DNA of 64,000 nt from DTHT01 sp037444625 (GCA_037444625.1 JBBIMA010000015.1:7326-71325); one strand, 5' to 3'. Positions 48,258-57,912 are shown, counted from the stretch's first letter. A program made the numbers and translations. The notes: generated by a model from the sequence alone, not told the origin.

Positions 48258-50618
48258 TTAACCTGCGACAGCGGCGCCGGAGACTTCGGTGGGAGCGGGC
48301 CGACGGCGAAAGGCGGCGGTGGTCGCCCAGGCGGCCAGGTACATGGCGCCGCCGATGAGCAGGGTCTCCCGCAGCCCGAGGTAGATGGCCAGCACGACCG
48401 CCGTCACGCTGCCCAGCACGCTGGCGGCGGCGTTCAGAGACCAAGCCCAGCGAACCGCCGGGCGGTGGCGCGTCTCGAGCAGCGTCAGCCCGGTGGGGAA
48501 AGGCATGCCCATCAGGAAGCCGGCGGGCGCTATCAGCAGGACGGTCAGGGCGACCTTCGCCGCCTGAGGCCAGCCTACGGCTGCGTCCAGCAGCGGGCCC
48601 ATCGCCAGCGCCAGGGAACCGATGAGAGCGGCGATCGCCGCCAGGATCCAGGCCAGCCGCTCGCCCCCGGGACCGGCCAGGCGGCGGCTGAAGTAGCTGC
48701 CCGCGCCGCTGGAGAGCAGCATCGAGAAGATGATCACGCTCAGCGCGCCGGCCGGATGTCCCAACAGGAGGACGAACTTCTGCACCAGCGCCACCTGGAT
48801 CAGGATGTAACCCACCCCGATGAAGCCGAAATAGCTGAGCGAACGCCACAGGCCCGGCCGCCGCGGCAGCCGTGCGCGCAGCAGCAGCCGAGGCAGAGCC
48901 AGGATGACCGCCACCGCCCCCAGGCTCACGCCCAGCAGCGTGAACAGCAGCGGAACGGCGCGGTTGATCTGGTAGTCGGCGCTGCCCCGGCCGACGAGGC
49001 TGAGGAAGGCCCGGATGTCGCGGGGCTGTACGGTGTAGAAAAAGAAGGGCCGGTTGTCGGTGACGGGCGACACGTCGAAGCGGTAATGGCGCAGGAACGC
49101 CCGGCGGTCGCGGCTGCGCAGCAGATCCTGGAAGGCGCCGGGGACGGGCTCATCCGGCAGATAGACGGGGCGGAAGCCGCCCTGGGCGATATGCCGGCGC
49201 AGGCAGCCCAGATCCGAGGCGGACCAAGGGCGGCGCGTGACGAGGATGTGATCGAGGGCTCCCCAGCCGGCGAGCTCCTGTTCGGTGCCTTCGCGCACCA
49301 CGGCAATGTGGTCGGCGCTGTCGGCGGCCCCCAGCGCCTCCAGGGCGGCGGCCGCCAGCGACACCACGCGCAGGGACTCCCGCGGCGGCTGGACGCCCCA
49401 GCGTGTGAAGGCCAACAGGCCGTCCGGGGTGAGATGTTCCAGATACTCCCGGAAGGCTTCCAGCGTGTAGAGGTTGTTTTCTGACAGCGCGTAGGCGCCT
49501 GCTGCGGTCGAGGCCCAGGTGTCCACCAGCGTGGCCTGGATCACGCCGTAGCGCTCGCGGCTGCGGCGCACGAAGGTCCGCGCGTCTTCGACGAAGACGC
49601 GCACCTCGGGGCGCAAGTAGAGCCGCAGGCTGTAGTGCGGGAAGCGCTCGCGCATGATGGTGTCGGCGATGATGGGATTGATCTCGACGGCGCTGACGTC
49701 ACGGCTGCCGGAAGCCAGGGCGCGCGCCACATCCCAGCCGCCGCCGGCGCCGATGACCAGCGTCTTGGCCCCGGGCCGCAACAGGTAGGGCAGGCTGGGT
49801 CCCAGCTTCAAGGCCTCCCGGCGGTCCTCCTCGCTGAGGCGATCGAAATCGAAGGCCGGAATGCCGGTCGAGGCGTCGGCGTCAATGTAGATCATGCCGC
49901 TGCCGGGCTCGCCCGCCAGGGCCACCCGCGAAAAGCTGTTCCATTTCACGAAGCGCTCTTGCTTGAGCCGGAGGTCGCGGCCTTTGGCGTGGCGCACGTC
50001 GAGCCAGGCGCCGCGCCAGTTAGCGGCCAGGGCGGTCAGCAGCGCGAGCGCCACTACGGCGGTGACGCGGCGAGCCAGGCGCGAGCCCGACAGCCGGCCC
50101 CATAGGTGCGCCGAAAGGCCGTAGAGCGCCGCGGCCGCCAGCACCGTGTTGGGCCCGCCGGCCCCGTCCAGCAGCGGGATCAGCAGCAGACAGCCGGCGG
50201 CGGCGCCCAGCAGGTCGGCGAAGTACACCCGGCCGACGCGCTCCAGGGTTTCACTGATCACCAGCGAGACCACCGTTCCGGCCGAGAAGAAGGGCAGCGC
50301 GCTGAGCAAGTACACCAGCGCCAGGTCGCCCGCGCCCGGATCCCGGCGGCTGAGCAGCCAGGCCAGGGCGGCGACCGCCAGCAGGCCCGCCGCCGAGGCC
50401 AGCGCGCTCAACCAGGCGAAGAGGTTGCCGCGCCGGGCGGCCACGACGTAGGAAAACAGGCCGCCCGCTCCCAGACCGAACAGCGCGATCGAGATGGCCA
50501 GGAAGGCCAGATGGTAGTAGAAGATCACCGAAAAGATGCGGGTGAGGGAGAGCTCCGCCAGCAGCGTGGCCAGCGTCGTCAGAGCTACGCCCGCATAGAT
50601 GGCAGGCCAGTTGCGCAT
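48258..50618 (-). CDS. Polytopic membrane protein with spermidine-synthase-like domain
   Basis: A 786-residue protein. Six or more N-terminal helices (about 1-200) precede a soluble SpeE-like methyltransferase-fold domain (about 220-540; VIGAGGGWDVARAL as nucleotide-binding motif, SAVEINPII, and ENNLYTLEAFREYL), and five or six further helices follow (about 550-760). Such membrane-embedded spermidine-synthase homologues are widespread and uncharacterised. Polyamine synthesis is not assured: the domain may use another substrate. Start ATG 50618. It lies 22 bp downstream of the next membrane-protein gene. Confidence 0.85.
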   Translation of the reverse strand: MRNWPAIYAGVALTTLATLLAELSLTRIFSVIFYYHLAFLAISIALFGLGAGGLFSYVVAARRGNLFAWLSALASAAGLLAVAALAWLLSRRDPGAGDLALVYLLSALPFFSAGTVVSLVISETLERVGRVYFADLLGAAAGCLLLIPLLDGAGGPNTVLAAAALYGLSAHLWGRLSGSRLARRVTAVVALALLTALAANWRGAWLDVRHAKGRDLRLKQERFVKWNSFSRVALAGEPGSGMIYIDADASTGIPAFDFDRLSEEDRREALKLGPSLPYLLRPGAKTLVIGAGGGWDVARALASGSRDVSAVEINPIIADTIMRERFPHYSLRLYLRPEVRVFVEDARTFVRRSRERYGVIQATLVDTWASTAAGAYALSENNLYTLEAFREYLEHLTPDGLLAFTRWGVQPPRESLRVVSLAAAALEALGAADSADHIAVVREGTEQELAGWGALDHILVTRRPWSASDLGCLRRHIAQGGFRPVYLPDEPVPGAFQDLLRSRDRRAFLRHYRFDVSPVTDNRPFFFYTVQPRDIRAFLSLVGRGSADYQINRAVPLLFTLLGVSLGAVAVILALPRLLLRARLPRRPGLWRSLSYFGFIGVGYILIQVALVQKFVLLLGHPAGALSVIIFSMLLSSGAGSYFSRRLAGPGGERLAWILAAIAALIGSLALAMGPLLDAAVGWPQAAKVALTVLLIAPAGFLMGMPFPTGLTLLETRHRPAVRWAWSLNAAASVLGSVTAVVLAIYLGLRETLLIGGAMYLAAWATTAAFRRRPAPTEVSGAAVAG

Positions 50619-50640
50619 GAGGGCGAACTTTCATGGTAGG

Positions 50641-51789
50641 TCAGCCGGCCAGGCGGCGCAGCACGCCCAGAAGCTGCCAGCCCAGTTGCAGCCCGATGCG
50701 CGGCAGCATGAGAGCGGGCGGGAGCAGCGCCAGGCGCGGCCGCGCGGTCTGTTCGGCGGCCAGCAGCAGAACCAGCAGGGGCGAGACCAGGCGGGTGTAG
50801 CTGTAAGCGTCCAGCCAGAAGTAGACCTTCAGCGTAGTCAACAGCAAGGCGAACAAGGCGACGGCCAGGCCCAGCGCGTCGCGCCGCCGGAGCAGGATTC
50901 TGGCGGCCAGCACCAGGCTCAACAACAGGCCGGCGATGGCCACCCAATCCAGCGTCGCGGCCAGCCAAGACACCGGCGTCCCCCGCCGATAGCCGGCGGA
51001 GGCGAACAGCCGCTGGAACAAGCCTACCAGCGGGAGGGTGAGCAGGAAGGGCGCGTTGTCGGCGATGCGTGCGTGTAGGAAGGCGTACCAGGCCAAGGCG
51101 GGCGTGGCCGAGCCGGCCGCCGCGAGGGTGCCGAGCCACCGCCGCCGTGCGAGATCCCACAGCCCGCAGGCGGCGATCAACAGCAGTCCGGTTTCGCGCA
51201 CCAGGGGAGCGGCGGCCAGGGTGAGGTACAGCTTCCAGCGCGGACCGGTGCGCGCGTAGAGGGCGAAAGCCGCGGTGAGGGCGGCCAGCGGCCCGTCCAG
51301 GGTCATGCGGTCCAGCGAGATCAACGTGCCCGGAACGGCCAGGAATAGCAGGCCCCATGCCGGATGCGCGCCGCGCTCGGCGAAGATGCGGCCCAGCCAG
51401 TAGGCGCCCAGGAAGACGGAGGCCAGGATGAGCGCGAGGTAGGCGGCGTGAAGATGGCGCCCGCCTCCGCCGCTGAGCAGCCAGGCCAGCGCCGGAATCA
51501 GGATGCGCCGGTAGCGCAGGCGCGGGGCGTCCAGCGAGGAGGCCAAGCCGCGGCGCAGCCAGGGGTCGTGGGCGATGTAGTGGTAGAACTGGCCGTCATA
51601 GCCGTTGGAGTCGCGGAAGACGTAAATGTTCTCGTGAGCCAGAGCGGGCGGGACCGGGAACCGGCTGCCGGTGCAGAACAAGCCGGTCCAGTTGCCGCCG
51701 TAGTTGAAGCGGACGGTGACGAACTGGCCGGCCAGGGCCAGCGCGGCCGCCAGCAAGGCCCAGGCGGCGCAGAGGCGGGGGCCGTTCAT
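50641..51789 (-). CDS. Polytopic membrane protein, glycosyltransferase-C-like
   Basis: A 382-residue protein with about eight to ten transmembrane helices. After the first helix a loop has GYDGQFYHYIAHDP (about 65-80), and many polyprenyl-phosphate-dependent GT-C enzymes carry a similar acidic motif in the first extracytoplasmic loop. This resemblance is only suggestive. ATG 51789 overlaps the upstream hydrolase stop (ATGA); the open frame to 51936 is a shadow extension. Function is inferred at most as transfer of a sugar or lipid at the membrane. Confidence 0.7.
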   Translation of the reverse strand: MNGPRLCAAWALLAAALALAGQFVTVRFNYGGNWTGLFCTGSRFPVPPALAHENIYVFRDSNGYDGQFYHYIAHDPWLRRGLASSLDAPRLRYRRILIPALAWLLSGGGGRHLHAAYLALILASVFLGAYWLGRIFAERGAHPAWGLLFLAVPGTLISLDRMTLDGPLAALTAAFALYARTGPRWKLYLTLAAAPLVRETGLLLIAACGLWDLARRRWLGTLAAAGSATPALAWYAFLHARIADNAPFLLTLPLVGLFQRLFASAGYRRGTPVSWLAATLDWVAIAGLLLSLVLAARILLRRRDALGLAVALFALLLTTLKVYFWLDAYSYTRLVSPLLVLLLAAEQTARPRLALLPPALMLPRIGLQLGWQLLGVLRRLAG

Positions 51790-53894
51790 CGCAGCCAGTC
51801 GGCGTACACTCGTTCCAACGGCCGGCCTTCGGGGCGCTCGATGACGCGCAGGGCGGGGCCGGCCGCGCGATACTGCGCCAGAGCCTCCTGGCGCGAGGCG
51901 GCGGCCCCGGTCGGTGTGCGTGGATCCACCAACCACAAGGGGCGGGGTGCGACGGCCAGGGCGAGATCGGGGAGATCGAAATCCCGCAGCACACCGGGCA
52001 CGATGAGCTCAGTGGTGTCCTGGTGCAGGCGCGAGCGCACGATGTCCATGTAAGAAAGCACGCTGCGCTCGAGCGCCGCCTTTTGAATGCGCGGCTCCAG
52101 GGCGGCCGCGACCAGCGCGACGACGCCGCCGTTGCCCTTGCCGAGCAGCGCGATGCGATCGGCGGCCACATCCTCGCGCTCCGCCAGGTAGCGGAAGGCG
52201 CTCAGCAGATCGAAGACCTGCATGCCGAGCAGGGTCTTGCCCACCAGTATGGCGCGCATCGCGGTTTGCCAGAGGCCGCTGTAGTCGCCGGCGCCTCGGG
52301 CGGCCGGACGGCTCTCGCCCCAGCCGCGCAAATCGGGCGCCATAACGAGAAAGCCGGCCCGGGCCAGCGCCTCCAGGTCGCCGCCCGGCGCGGCCTCCGC
52401 GGCCTTGCCGGAGGAGTGGACGTAGAGGACGGCGGGCAGCGGTCTGGCGGGCGCGGCGGGCACGAAGACCAGCGCCGGGACGGTGATGCCCGGCTCGGTT
52501 TCCAGGGCCAGCTTCTCGATCCGGTAGCCGTTGCGGCCGATTTCGCCCGCCGGTCGGGCAGCGGGTGCGCCGCGCAATTCGGGCACACCGAGCCTGGCGC
52601 GCACCAGCGAGCGCAGTGCGGCGGCGTCCCGGATGCGCGCAGCGGCGCGCTGGGGATAGATGCGCTCGGCCAGGGCGCGGTTGAGGGACTGTACGGTTTC
52701 GCCCTTGAGCGAAGTGGCCACCTGGCCGGTCCCCGTGCAGTTGAGGTCGGACTCGGCCTCGGTGGTCAGCTCGGGTTCGAGGCCCTCGTCGCTGCGGCGC
52801 TGAAGCCACTTTGTCATCCAGCGATAGGTGGCTTCGCGGCGGGGCTGAGACCAGCCGTGCGGGTCATCGTACTCGAAGAAATCAATGCGGTCCGCCGCGC
52901 CGAGGATTTCGTAAATGCGGCGCGCCTGGGCGAAGGCGGCGCGGGCGCCCTCGATGGGGAAATAGTCGCGGACGGCGGCCATCATTTTCACGGGCTTGGG
53001 AGCGAAGGCGATCAGGAAGTCGGCGAAATCCAGGCCGTCCTTGAGGAAGCCGGCGAAATTCTGCTCGGCGTCCTGCGGTCCGGGAGTGAACCAGAGTTTC
53101 TCCCAGGAGGTGAGGTAGCAGGAGGGGGCCGCCACGGCCAGGCGGGGCTCGACGACTTGCAGATAGGCGGTCTGCGTGCCTCCGCCCGAATTGCCGGCCA
53201 CACCGATGCGCTGAGGATCCACGTCCGGGCGGCTCAGCAAGTAATCCACCGCGCGCACGCCGTCCCAGAGTTCGTAGCGCGCGAAGTTGGTCCCGGTGAG
53301 CAGGCACTGGATGCCGGCCATGGTGTGCTCAGCGGTGGCGCCGAAGCGGGGGCGGCCCAGCTCGGGGTCGAAGTATTCCGAGCGCTCTCCCTGCCCGGGC
53401 GGATCGTAAGCCAGCACCAGGAAGCCTCGCTTGGCGAGCGAGATCCAGACCCGCTGGTAGAGGGGATAGGCCTTGCCGGTGGCGCTATGGCCGGCCGTGC
53501 CCAGCACGGCGGGGTAAGGCGGGCGGCCGACGGTGGGCACATAGACGTTGGCGGTCACATAGTAACGGGGCAGGCTCTCGTAAATGAGTTTCTCGATCCG
53601 GTAACCGTCCCGTTCGAGCGTGCCGGTGATGCGCGGATTCAGAGGCGTTTTCTCAGGGAAGCCCCCCAGGGCTTCGAGCACCTTCCGGCGGATGTAAGCC
53701 TGCCGCTCGGCCACCTGCTGGGGGGTGCGTATGCGGGCCAGCTCCGCCGCGCGGGCCTCCCAACACTGCCTGGCCGGCGGGGTCAAATAGCGGTCCACCA
53801 TGCCCTGAAGGTCGCCGGCGACCTGGAAGGATTCCTGGCCGCCCAGGGAAGCCGCCAGCAGGGCCAAACCGGAGAGCAAGAAGCGGGAGCGCAT
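51786..53894 (-). CDS. Exported double alpha/beta hydrolase, second copy
   Basis: A 702-residue secreted protein (signal FLLSGLALLAASLGGQ) with two alpha/beta-hydrolase domains. The first (about 100-390) has the nucleophile elbow GNSGGGTQTAY and looks like an acetylxylan-esterase/AB-hydrolase_7-type esterase. The second (about 450-690) keeps the fold (VLYVHSSGKA, APDLRGWGES) but its elbow reads GKGNGG without Ser, so it is probably inactive. It is a paralogue of the next gene. ATG 53894 is chosen for the signal peptide; a GTG at 53930 is the outer limit of the frame. Confidence 0.85.
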   Translation of the reverse strand: MRSRFLLSGLALLAASLGGQESFQVAGDLQGMVDRYLTPPARQCWEARAAELARIRTPQQVAERQAYIRRKVLEALGGFPEKTPLNPRITGTLERDGYRIEKLIYESLPRYYVTANVYVPTVGRPPYPAVLGTAGHSATGKAYPLYQRVWISLAKRGFLVLAYDPPGQGERSEYFDPELGRPRFGATAEHTMAGIQCLLTGTNFARYELWDGVRAVDYLLSRPDVDPQRIGVAGNSGGGTQTAYLQVVEPRLAVAAPSCYLTSWEKLWFTPGPQDAEQNFAGFLKDGLDFADFLIAFAPKPVKMMAAVRDYFPIEGARAAFAQARRIYEILGAADRIDFFEYDDPHGWSQPRREATYRWMTKWLQRRSDEGLEPELTTEAESDLNCTGTGQVATSLKGETVQSLNRALAERIYPQRAAARIRDAAALRSLVRARLGVPELRGAPAARPAGEIGRNGYRIEKLALETEPGITVPALVFVPAAPARPLPAVLYVHSSGKAAEAAPGGDLEALARAGFLVMAPDLRGWGESRPAARGAGDYSGLWQTAMRAILVGKTLLGMQVFDLLSAFRYLAEREDVAADRIALLGKGNGGVVALVAAALEPRIQKAALERSVLSYMDIVRSRLHQDTTELIVPGVLRDFDLPDLALAVAPRPLWLVDPRTPTGAAASRQEALAQYRAAGPALRVIERPEGRPLERVYADWLR

Positions 53895-53926
53895 TTTCGT
53901 CTCTCGGAGTGTAGCAGGATGCCGCA

Positions 53927-56044
53927 TCACCAGGCGGCCAGGAATTCGCGATAGAGCGCGGCCGGGGACTGTTCGGGGCTGCGGCGCACAATGTGGGCGA
54001 CGCCGGCCTTCAACGCCGCCTGGTAGCAGGCTTGAGCCTCCTCGAGGCTGAGCGGCCGGCCGAGGGGGTCGGCCGGGTCAATCAACCAGAGCTTGCGCGG
54101 GGCCAGAGTAGCGGCCAGATCCGGCAGATCGTAGGCTTTGAGCACGCCGAAGATCACGTTCTCGAAGACGCCCTGGTGGATGGGATGCCGGACGACCGAG
54201 TCATAGGAGGCCAGGGTGCGATCGAGCGCGAGCTTGCGCAGGCGCTCCTCCAGTACGGCAGCATGCAGCAGGGGTACGCCGCCGGCCTGGATGCCCAGGG
54301 CGCAGATCCTGCCGGCGTCCACGTCGGGCCTTTGAGCCAGCAGGTCGAGGCCGCGGCTGATATCGGCCGCGCGCTGGCCGACCAGGGGCCGATCCAACAG
54401 CAGGGCGGTCATGGCGCTGTCGTAGTCGCCGAAGTAACGCGCCCAGTCGGTGCTCTTTCCCGCCGCGGACCGCGTCTCGCCCCATCCCCGGGCGTCTATG
54501 GCCAGCACGACCAGTCCGGCGCGGACCAGCGCTTCGATCTCGGCTCGGGCGGCCGATTTGCCCTGGCCGTGAACGACGAGGGCCGCCGGCTTGCGGTCCG
54601 GCGGGCCCGCGGGGATAGCCAGCACGGCGGGGATCTCGATGCCGGGCTCGGTTTGGTAGAGAAGTTTCTCCAGCCGGTAGTCCGGGCGTTCGATCACGCC
54701 CAGCGGCCGCACCGAGACCGGCCCCTCGGGCGCCCGGAAGGCGATCAACCGGCGCACCTCTTCGCGCGAGACGGGCGGCGGCGGCCGCCGCAGGGCATCG
54801 GCACGCTTGCGGTTCAGGGTGAACACCGTTTCCCCGCCCAGCGAGGTGGCGAGTTGGCCGGTCTTGGTGGCCCACAACTCGTCCTCGCGCGCCAGGGGCG
54901 CTTCGGTTTCGCCGCCGACCGCTTCGGCGCCCTTCAGCCAGCGGTCGAACCAGCGGTAGGCGGCCAGGCGGCGAGGCTTCGAGTAGCCGTGGCCGTCGTC
55001 GGCCTCCACCAGAGCGATGCGGTCCGCGGCGCCGGCCCGCTGGTAGATGGTGCGGGCCTCCTCGAAGGTCCGGCGAGCGCCGGCGATGGAAAAGAAATCG
55101 CGAATGGCCGCCAGCATCAGGTAGGGCTTGGGGGCGAAGGCCAGGATGAAGTCGCCGTGATCCAAGCCCGCGGCCAGCCAGCCGGGGAAGCACTGCTCGG
55201 CATCCTGGGGCCCGATGGTCTCCAGCAGCCGCTGCCAGGAGGTCAGGTAGCAGGAGGGCGCGGCGACCTGGAGCCGGTCATCCAGGGCGGCCAGGTAGGC
55301 GGTGTGGGTGCCGCCCCCGGAGTTTCCCGTCACGGCCACCCGTTTGGGGTCCACCTCCGGACGGGAGAGCAGGTAGTCCAAAGCGCGCAGGCCGTCCCAG
55401 ATGGTGTAGCGAGCGAGGCTGTCGCCCACCAGGAGGCACTGGACGCCGAGCATGGTGTGTTCGACGGTGGAAGAGCGCACCTTGGAAGCGCCGAAGTCTT
55501 CGTCCCAGAGCTGGATGCGCTCGCCCTGGCCGAGGGTGTCCCAAGCCAGGGCCACGTAGCCGTTGCGGGCCAGGGTAACCAGCATCTGCTGCCAGACGGG
55601 ATAGGCTTTGGCGCCCGGTTCGTGGCCCAGCGGATAAAGCACCGCCGGATAGGGCGGGCGTCCGGACTTGGGCAGATAGAGGTTCGCCGTGACGTGGAAG
55701 CCCGGCAGGCTCTCGAAGATCAGCTTTTCGATCTTGTGGTCGTCGCGCTCGATGACGCCGGTGAGGCGCGCGTTGAGGGGGGTCCGCTGGGGCAGTCCGC
55801 CGATGCCGCGCAGGATGGCCTGGCGGACCTGCCGGCGTCGTTCCTCGAGCTGCTGGGGGCGCAGCTCGGCGAGTTGGCGGCGGCGAGCCTCCAGGCGCTC
55901 GGCCGCCAGGCGCTTCAAATAGGCCGGCAGCATGTTGCGGATCTCGCGGTAGTCGGTGTGATCGGCCAGGAAATCCAGCTCGCCGGGCGTTTGGGCGAAC
56001 AGACCGGCGGCCAGAACGAGCAGGGGGCCCACGGAGGTTTTCAC
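53927..56044 (-). CDS. Exported double alpha/beta hydrolase, first copy
   Basis: A 705-residue paralogue of the preceding entry, 32 bp upstream of it. It has a signal-like segment (LLVLAAGLFAQ), an N-terminal helical region, a first hydrolase domain with elbow GNSGGGTHTAY and oxyanion-type YPLGHEPGA, and a second domain whose elbow is GIQAGG, again lacking the Ser. The start is uncertain: GTG 56044 (or TTG 56047) gives a good signal peptide, but no clear ribosome site is present, and the frame extends to a TTG at 56110. Likely an esterase on acetylated glycans or similar. Confidence 0.83.
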   Translation of the reverse strand: MKTSVGPLLVLAAGLFAQTPGELDFLADHTDYREIRNMLPAYLKRLAAERLEARRRQLAELRPQQLEERRRQVRQAILRGIGGLPQRTPLNARLTGVIERDDHKIEKLIFESLPGFHVTANLYLPKSGRPPYPAVLYPLGHEPGAKAYPVWQQMLVTLARNGYVALAWDTLGQGERIQLWDEDFGASKVRSSTVEHTMLGVQCLLVGDSLARYTIWDGLRALDYLLSRPEVDPKRVAVTGNSGGGTHTAYLAALDDRLQVAAPSCYLTSWQRLLETIGPQDAEQCFPGWLAAGLDHGDFILAFAPKPYLMLAAIRDFFSIAGARRTFEEARTIYQRAGAADRIALVEADDGHGYSKPRRLAAYRWFDRWLKGAEAVGGETEAPLAREDELWATKTGQLATSLGGETVFTLNRKRADALRRPPPPVSREEVRRLIAFRAPEGPVSVRPLGVIERPDYRLEKLLYQTEPGIEIPAVLAIPAGPPDRKPAALVVHGQGKSAARAEIEALVRAGLVVLAIDARGWGETRSAAGKSTDWARYFGDYDSAMTALLLDRPLVGQRAADISRGLDLLAQRPDVDAGRICALGIQAGGVPLLHAAVLEERLRKLALDRTLASYDSVVRHPIHQGVFENVIFGVLKAYDLPDLAATLAPRKLWLIDPADPLGRPLSLEEAQACYQAALKAGVAHIVRRSPEQSPAALYREFLAAW

Positions 56045-56169
56045 CAAGCCGAGTCTAGCAGAGCCCGGGCGGGGGCAGGCGAGCACGAGGCACTTTTCGG
56101 GTGACCGCAAACCGCCCCGTTGAATCTAACTGAGTAGAAAGACTGAAGGCCATTACGAGGTTTACGACA

Positions 56170-56874
56170 TTGCCGACGCGAAGAGAGCTGATCGAGATGC
56201 TGGCGGCCCCTGCCTTGATGGCGGCCTCGCAGGGGACGGCGCGGGCCGCGGAGGGAGAACCCTTCAGCCTGCCGCCTCTGCCTTACGCCTACGATGCGCT
56301 GGAGCCGCACATTGACGCCAAGACGATGCAGATTCACCACACCGGGCACCATGCGGCCTACGTGCGCAACCTGAACGCAGCGGTGGCCGGGCGGCCGGGT
56401 CTGGCCGGCAAGAGGGTCGAGGAATTGCTCGCGAATCTGAACGCCCTGCCCGACGAGGTGCGGACCGCCATTCGCAACAACGGCGGCGGGCACGCCAACC
56501 ACAGCCTGTTCTGGCAGATCATGTCGGGCAAGGGAGGCGGGCAGCCGCGGGGGGAGCTGGCGCGGGCGATCGAGGCGGCCTTCGGCAGCTTCGCGCGCTT
56601 CCAGGAGGAATTCACGCGGACCGCGCTGGGGGTCTTCGGCAGCGGGTGGGCGTGGCTCAGCCTGGACGGCAACCGGCAGCTCCGCATCGAGCCTACGCCC
56701 AACCAGGACACGCCCATCTCGGCGGGGCGCACGCCCATCCTGGGCATTGACGTTTGGGAGCACGCTTACTACCTGCGCTACCAGAACCGCCGGGCGGACT
56801 ACGTCAAGGCGTTCTACAACGTAATTGACTGGGACCGCGTGGCGGAGTTTTACGCCCGCGCCCGGAAGGCGTAG
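56170..56874 (+). CDS. sodA: Exported Mn/Fe superoxide dismutase
   Basis: A 234-residue SOD converting superoxide to peroxide and oxygen. After a Tat-like leader (MPTRRELIEMLAAPALMAASQGTARAA) the mature enzyme is close to E. coli SodA: metal ligands His56 (IHHTGHH), His in HANHSLFW, and Asp/His in GIDVWEHAYY; also GSGWAWL and NQDTP, which favour manganese. Export makes it a periplasmic or secreted dismutase. The start is TTG at 56170, with ACGAGG about 10 nt upstream. It is divergent from the hydrolase pair. Confidence 0.92.
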   Translation: MPTRRELIEMLAAPALMAASQGTARAAEGEPFSLPPLPYAYDALEPHIDAKTMQIHHTGHHAAYVRNLNAAVAGRPGLAGKRVEELLANLNALPDEVRTAIRNNGGGHANHSLFWQIMSGKGGGQPRGELARAIEAAFGSFARFQEEFTRTALGVFGSGWAWLSLDGNRQLRIEPTPNQDTPISAGRTPILGIDVWEHAYYLRYQNRRADYVKAFYNVIDWDRVAEFYARARKA

Positions 56875-57050
56875 AGGCCAACGTCCGGGGCAGTGCGGAA
56901 CGGCCCGAGCGCCCGGTAAGTTTTGCGCATCCCGAGCTTTTCCTTCCGGCAGATTTTCCCCGCCCACCTTGCCTGCTGTTGCAAATAAAGGAGGTTGCGG
57001 CCGGCGGCCGAATTGCCGTCCTCCGAGGGCCCGCGTCCGGGAGGAGTGGT
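56875..57050 (+). promoter_or_regulatory. 176-bp intergenic region before the DUF5666 gene
   Basis: No gene is seen. It contains an AT-rich stretch TTGCAAATAAAGGAGG (56979-56993 region), whose AAGGAGG is a strong ribosome-site sequence with no good start codon after it, and GGGAGGAG just before the ATG at 57051. Confidence 0.3.
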
Positions 57051-57776
57051 ATGTCCAAGTGGTGGGTCATCATTCTGGGCGTGTTCCCGCTGGCCGGCCC
57101 CTCGGCTCGCGCGGCCGAGCTGGAGCCGGGCCGGGGGGAGACGGTCTTTCAAGCCCGCCTGATCCGGGTAGCGGAGGCCGACGCCGCCCGGCTGGGCGTC
57201 TTCTTCAGTGCGGCGGCGGCGGATCCGTTGAATTCAGGTTGGGTGGAGGTGCGGCGCACGCGCGAGGTCGAGGTGGCACTGGACGGCGCAAAGCCTGAGG
57301 CCGACTACGAGGTGTTCTTCTGCCCGCTGGGCGCCGCGCCCAGCGCTTGCCAGCGGGTGGGGGCGGCGCAGACGGACCGCAACGGCGATGCGCGCGTTCG
57401 CCTGCCGTTCGCGCTGCCCGGTTTGACGTTTTCGGGCGTCTTCGTTCTGACGCGAGCGAACACCAACCAGTTTGTCAGCGGCTGGCAGTTTACCGCCGAG
57501 GCGGCGGCCGCGGTGGCCGTGGAGATCCAGCTTCGCGGCGAGGTGGCCCTGGTGGGCGCCTCCTTCTTGCGCCTGGAAGGATTTCCGCTGGACATCCTGG
57601 TGACTTCCTCGACCCGCTTCGAGAAGGTGTCTGGTCTGGCGGCCTTGAAGCCCGGCGAGGAGGTCGAGGTCTGGGGCTACGTGCGCACGGACGGGGCGGT
57701 TGTGGCCACCCGCATCAAGCTGGATGAGAAGCCCGATCCGGCGCCGCCAAGCCACAGCGTGGGTCACGGGCGCTGA
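57051..57776 (+). CDS. Exported DUF5666-domain protein
   Basis: A 241-residue exported protein. Signal peptide about 1-20 (VIILGVFPLAGPSARA). The central part is beta-rich (RLIRVAEADAARLGVFF, ...). The final 60 residues carry a DUF5666 unit (LRLEGFPLDILVTSSTRF, then GEEVEVWGYVRTDGAVVATRI), a small OB-like fold common in Acidobacteriota. ATG 57051 is chosen for GGGAGGAGTGGT just upstream and the signal peptide; the open frame extends to 56979. No function is known. Confidence 0.75.
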   Translation: MSKWWVIILGVFPLAGPSARAAELEPGRGETVFQARLIRVAEADAARLGVFFSAAAADPLNSGWVEVRRTREVEVALDGAKPEADYEVFFCPLGAAPSACQRVGAAQTDRNGDARVRLPFALPGLTFSGVFVLTRANTNQFVSGWQFTAEAAAAVAVEIQLRGEVALVGASFLRLEGFPLDILVTSSTRFEKVSGLAALKPGEEVEVWGYVRTDGAVVATRIKLDEKPDPAPPSHSVGHGR

Positions 57777-57912
57777 GCGCGCCGAGCGGTTTGCGTCCGT
57801 CGGCTCCCATACGGACGCGCCGGGCCCGGTCGGGCGGGTGAAGGCGATCCCGGGCGGCAGGCTGCTCGGGGCGCCTCGCGCGGGCACCCGCCGGCCGGGC
57901 CCGTTTCGCGGC

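Noticed and set aside
52023..56104. Long plus-strand frames antisense to the two double hydrolases
   Set aside because: Both are shadows; the minus-strand proteins have GxSxG elbows and signal peptides.
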